From positions 1 through 12,908 of the forward strand of contig CATOOY010000034.1 of the NCBI GenBank assembly GCA_951801995.1: DNA of 12,908 bases, read 5' to 3'. This stretch comes from an uncultured Erysipelotrichaceae bacterium (lineage in GTDB: Bacteria > Bacillota_I > Bacilli_A > RF39 > UBA660). The notes under the pieces were generated by a model. The model was not told the origin of the DNA. It saw nothing but the letters and a program-made list of their open reading frames with translations, and searched no databases. The translations under genes were made by a program, and so were the position numbers. Below are positions 12,852 to 12,908 of the stretch, in pieces (within the stretch, counting starts at the first letter, position 1; every line of letters starts with the position of its first letter).

Positions 12852-12888
12852 AAATATGTTATGATATAAAAATATTTATTATAAAATA

Positions 12889-12908
12889 AAAGCTCACAAA
12901 AGAGCTTT
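12889..12908 (+). terminator. Terminator-like hairpin after dacF (cut by window end)
   Basis: AAAGCTC (12889-12895) and GAGCTTT (12902-12908) form a 7-bp stem with a 6-base loop, 37 bases after the dacF stop. The following T run is outside the window, so function is likely but not shown. If real, it separates dacF from the next gene or only weakens read-through. Confidence 0.65.

Noticed and set aside
12852..12888. TGTTATGAT after dacF as an extended -10 promoter for a small RNA or the next gene
   Set aside because: It has no -35 at a proper distance, AT content makes such matches frequent, and a terminator-like hairpin follows at once.
1..12908. Mobile elements, CRISPR arrays, tRNA/rRNA genes, riboswitches, toxin-antitoxin or phage-defence genes
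   Set aside because: No transposase or integrase motifs, spaced direct repeats, cloverleaf-like sequences or long structured leaders were seen; leaders are short and genes are of chromosomal type.

Overview
The window is strongly AT-rich and reads as chromosomal DNA of a low-GC Bacillota of class Bacilli. Two genes point to an endospore former: a clear SspI-type small acid-soluble spore protein gene preceded by a sigma-G-like promoter, and a D,D-carboxypeptidase most like DacF of Bacillus. A gut Bacilli lineage (Erysipelotrichales, Turicibacter or RF39-like) would fit, but this is inference. No tRNA, rRNA, CRISPR array, insertion sequence or phage gene is visible, and no gene-free stretch reaches 300 bases.

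Layout. Positions 1-1690 (- strand) hold a tight three-gene envelope operon: a lipoprotein, a charged disordered protein with a possible membrane-binding N-terminus, and a membrane/coiled-coil protein cut by the window edge. The last two are linked by an ATGA start/stop overlap. Next is trmB (-), with its own sigma-A promoter. A divergent small Asn/Met/Pro-rich gene (+) at 2531-2803 has a possible mother-cell sporulation promoter. It meets a lemA-DUF2207 operon (-) at a bidirectional terminator, and lemA and the DUF2207 gene are separated by an attenuator-like hairpin. A large hybrid histidine kinase (-) and a divergent variant of an AMP-forming acyl ligase (-) follow. Then come sspI (+) and a convergent two-gene surface module (-): a secreted thioester/CnaB adhesin and an overlapping sortase. 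The window closes with dacF (+), divergent from the adhesin, and a terminator hairpin at the last base.

How the genes fit together. Most products act at the cell envelope: lipoprotein, LemA/DUF2207, sensor kinase, sortase with its substrate, and carboxypeptidase. A second theme is sporulation (sspI, probably dacF, possibly the small Asn/Met-rich protein). The most self-contained candidate system is the adhesin-sortase pair, whose C-terminal sorting motif (MPVTS) departs from LPXTG and whose genes overlap by 23 bases. Second looks are also merited by the AMP ligase, which has lost conserved acidic residues, and by the disordered protein in the first operon.

For five genes the longest open frame begins at a GTG, TTG or unsupported ATG, four of these on the Shine-Dalgarno sequence; I give the downstream ATG with proper ribosome-binding spacing instead. 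Functional calls rest on recognised motifs and remembered family features; no database search was possible.
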